Below, one piece after another: positions 6,268 to 6,910 of a DNA stretch of 6,910 bases. A program made the translations under genes and the position numbers. The DNA is from JBGSKY01 sp041740995 (lineage in GTDB: Bacteria; Planctomycetota; Planctomycetia; Pirellulales; Pirellulaceae). The notes under the pieces were generated by a model that saw only the letters and a list, made by a program, of their open reading frames with translations, was not told the DNA's origin and searched no databases. Each line of letters opens with the position of its first letter. Within the stretch, counting starts at the first letter, position 1. The stretch covers positions 1-6,910 of the forward strand of contig JBGSKY010000098.1 of the NCBI GenBank assembly GCA_041740995.1, read 5' to 3'.

Positions 6268-6910
6268 TTAGTCCAGGCTCTTTGGCATTCGGCCTTCGAA
6301 TAGGATCGCGAAGTGGTTGAGGGCCTCTTTCCATTTCCGTATCGGCATCGTCCAACGTTTTGATGCCTCGTGGATCGCCATGTAAATCAGCTTCAACGCA
6401 CTCTCGCGGTTGGGGTACTGTTTGCGGTTGCGTGTGAATTTGCGGATCACGCTGTTGACCGACTCGATCACATTAGTCGTGTACGTCGCTTTGCGGATCG
6501 GCATCGGCAACTCAAACATCGCGCTGATGTGTGGCCACTTCAACTTCCACTGCTTCGATATTGTCGGATACTTCGCGTCCCACTTCTTAGAAAAGTTTTC
6601 CAGTTCGGTCTCTGCTTCGAGCACGCTGGCCGCTTGATAGATCTTCTTCAAATCGGCGACAAGATCGCGAGAGTCGCTGTCGTTGACATAACGCAACGCA
6701 GCGCGAACAAGATGCACGATACATAGCTGGACTTGTGCCTTGGGATACACCGACTTGATCGCTTCGGGAAAGCCGCTCAAGCCATCCACGCAAACGATGA
6801 ACATGTCACTGAGCCCGCGATTGTGCAAATCCGTTAAACACGAATGCCAGAATTTCGCACCCTCGTTCTCACTCAGCCACAAACCCAAAAGTTCCTTCTT
6901 TCCTCGGAAA
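6268..6910 (-). CDS. IS256-family (Mutator-like) transposase, C-terminal half
   Basis: The frame is open to the right edge, where the minus strand reads RGKKELLGLWLSENEGAKFW, a near-signature of IS256 transposases, so the N-terminal half lies outside the window. About 213 codons are present of a usual 390-420. Visible family features are a catalytic-type Asp in CVDGLSGFPEAI (codon 6786-6784), the CIVH segment between the catalytic residues, TTNVIESVNSVIRK with the probable catalytic Glu, and a C-terminal ALNHFAILFEGR ending ...MPKSLD. The stop is at 6270-6268. The protein would cut and paste the element through a DDE mechanism. No frameshift or stop interrupts the visible part. A TTG at 6888 is not the true start because conserved sequence continues upstream of it. 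Confidence 0.93.
   Translation of the reverse strand, partial: FRGKKELLGLWLSENEGAKFWHSCLTDLHNRGLSDMFIVCVDGLSGFPEAIKSVYPKAQVQLCIVHLVRAALRYVNDSDSRDLVADLKKIYQAASVLEAETELENFSKKWDAKYPTISKQWKLKWPHISAMFELPMPIRKATYTTNVIESVNSVIRKFTRNRKQYPNRESALKLIYMAIHEASKRWTMPIRKWKEALNHFAILFEGRMPKSLD

Larger units (their letters stand above)
6228..6910 (-). mobile_element. IS256/Mutator-family insertion sequence, 3' half, truncated by window edge
   Basis: The element is defined by the partial transposase on the minus strand and by a probable terminal repeat at 6228-6251. It extends past the right edge. It inserted just downstream of the GT39-like gene without disrupting it. Family members are usually about 1.3-1.5 kb, so roughly half is present here. 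Confidence 0.75.

Noticed and set aside
6084..6320. A 78-codon plus-strand frame overlapping the GT39 end and the IS256 end
   Set aside because: It overlaps two better supported genes in another frame and has no family resemblance.
6268..6726. Plus-strand open frames opposite the IS256 transposase
   Set aside because: They are antisense to a clearly recognised transposase and show no domain signals.
1..6910. CRISPR arrays, tRNA or rRNA genes, toxin-antitoxin or phage-defence modules
   Set aside because: I saw no regularly spaced repeats, no tRNA-like cloverleaf with CCA or TTCRA box, and no proteins of those families on either strand.

Overview
The window reads as an accessory surface-glycosylation locus in a bacterium, broken up by two unrelated insertion sequences. 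Gene style suggests a planctomycete: large GT39-type membrane glycosyltransferases, a dolichol-phosphate-mannose-synthase-like GT2, few clear Shine-Dalgarno sites, and moderate base composition. This taxonomic guess rests on protein resemblance from memory and is low confidence.

Layout. Positions 1-301 hold no gene I can support, only a 47-codon open frame. Positions 302-1042 (+) encode a complete GT2 polyprenyl-phosphate sugar synthase-like enzyme. A complete IS21-family element occupies about 1171-3726. It carries istA (1329-2651) and istB (2715-3557), bounded by 52/53-bp imperfect terminal inverted repeats that start 5'-TGTC and contain internal repeated sites. The IS sits inside a minus-strand GT39/PMT-like gene. 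The N-terminal ~205 codons lie to its right (3727-4342) and a 39-codon C-terminal tail ending in a stop lies to its left (1049-1170). The middle of that gene, roughly 250 or more codons, is missing and I see no target-site duplication, so the IS is associated with a deletion rather than a clean insertion. A divergent intergenic stretch (4343-4645) leads into a second, apparently intact GT39-like membrane glycosyltransferase (4646-6193, +). From about 6228 to the right edge is the 3' half of an IS256/Mutator-family element on the minus strand, running out of the window.

How the genes could work together. GT2 enzymes of this kind load a sugar onto a polyprenyl phosphate at the inner face of the membrane, and GT39/GT-C enzymes use such lipid-linked sugars to glycosylate targets on the outer side. 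The GT2 and the intact GT-C could form such a pair. The second GT-C has been destroyed. I found no evidence of a new defence system, CRISPR array, RNA gene or other undescribed system. The most informative feature is the IS21-associated gene deletion.
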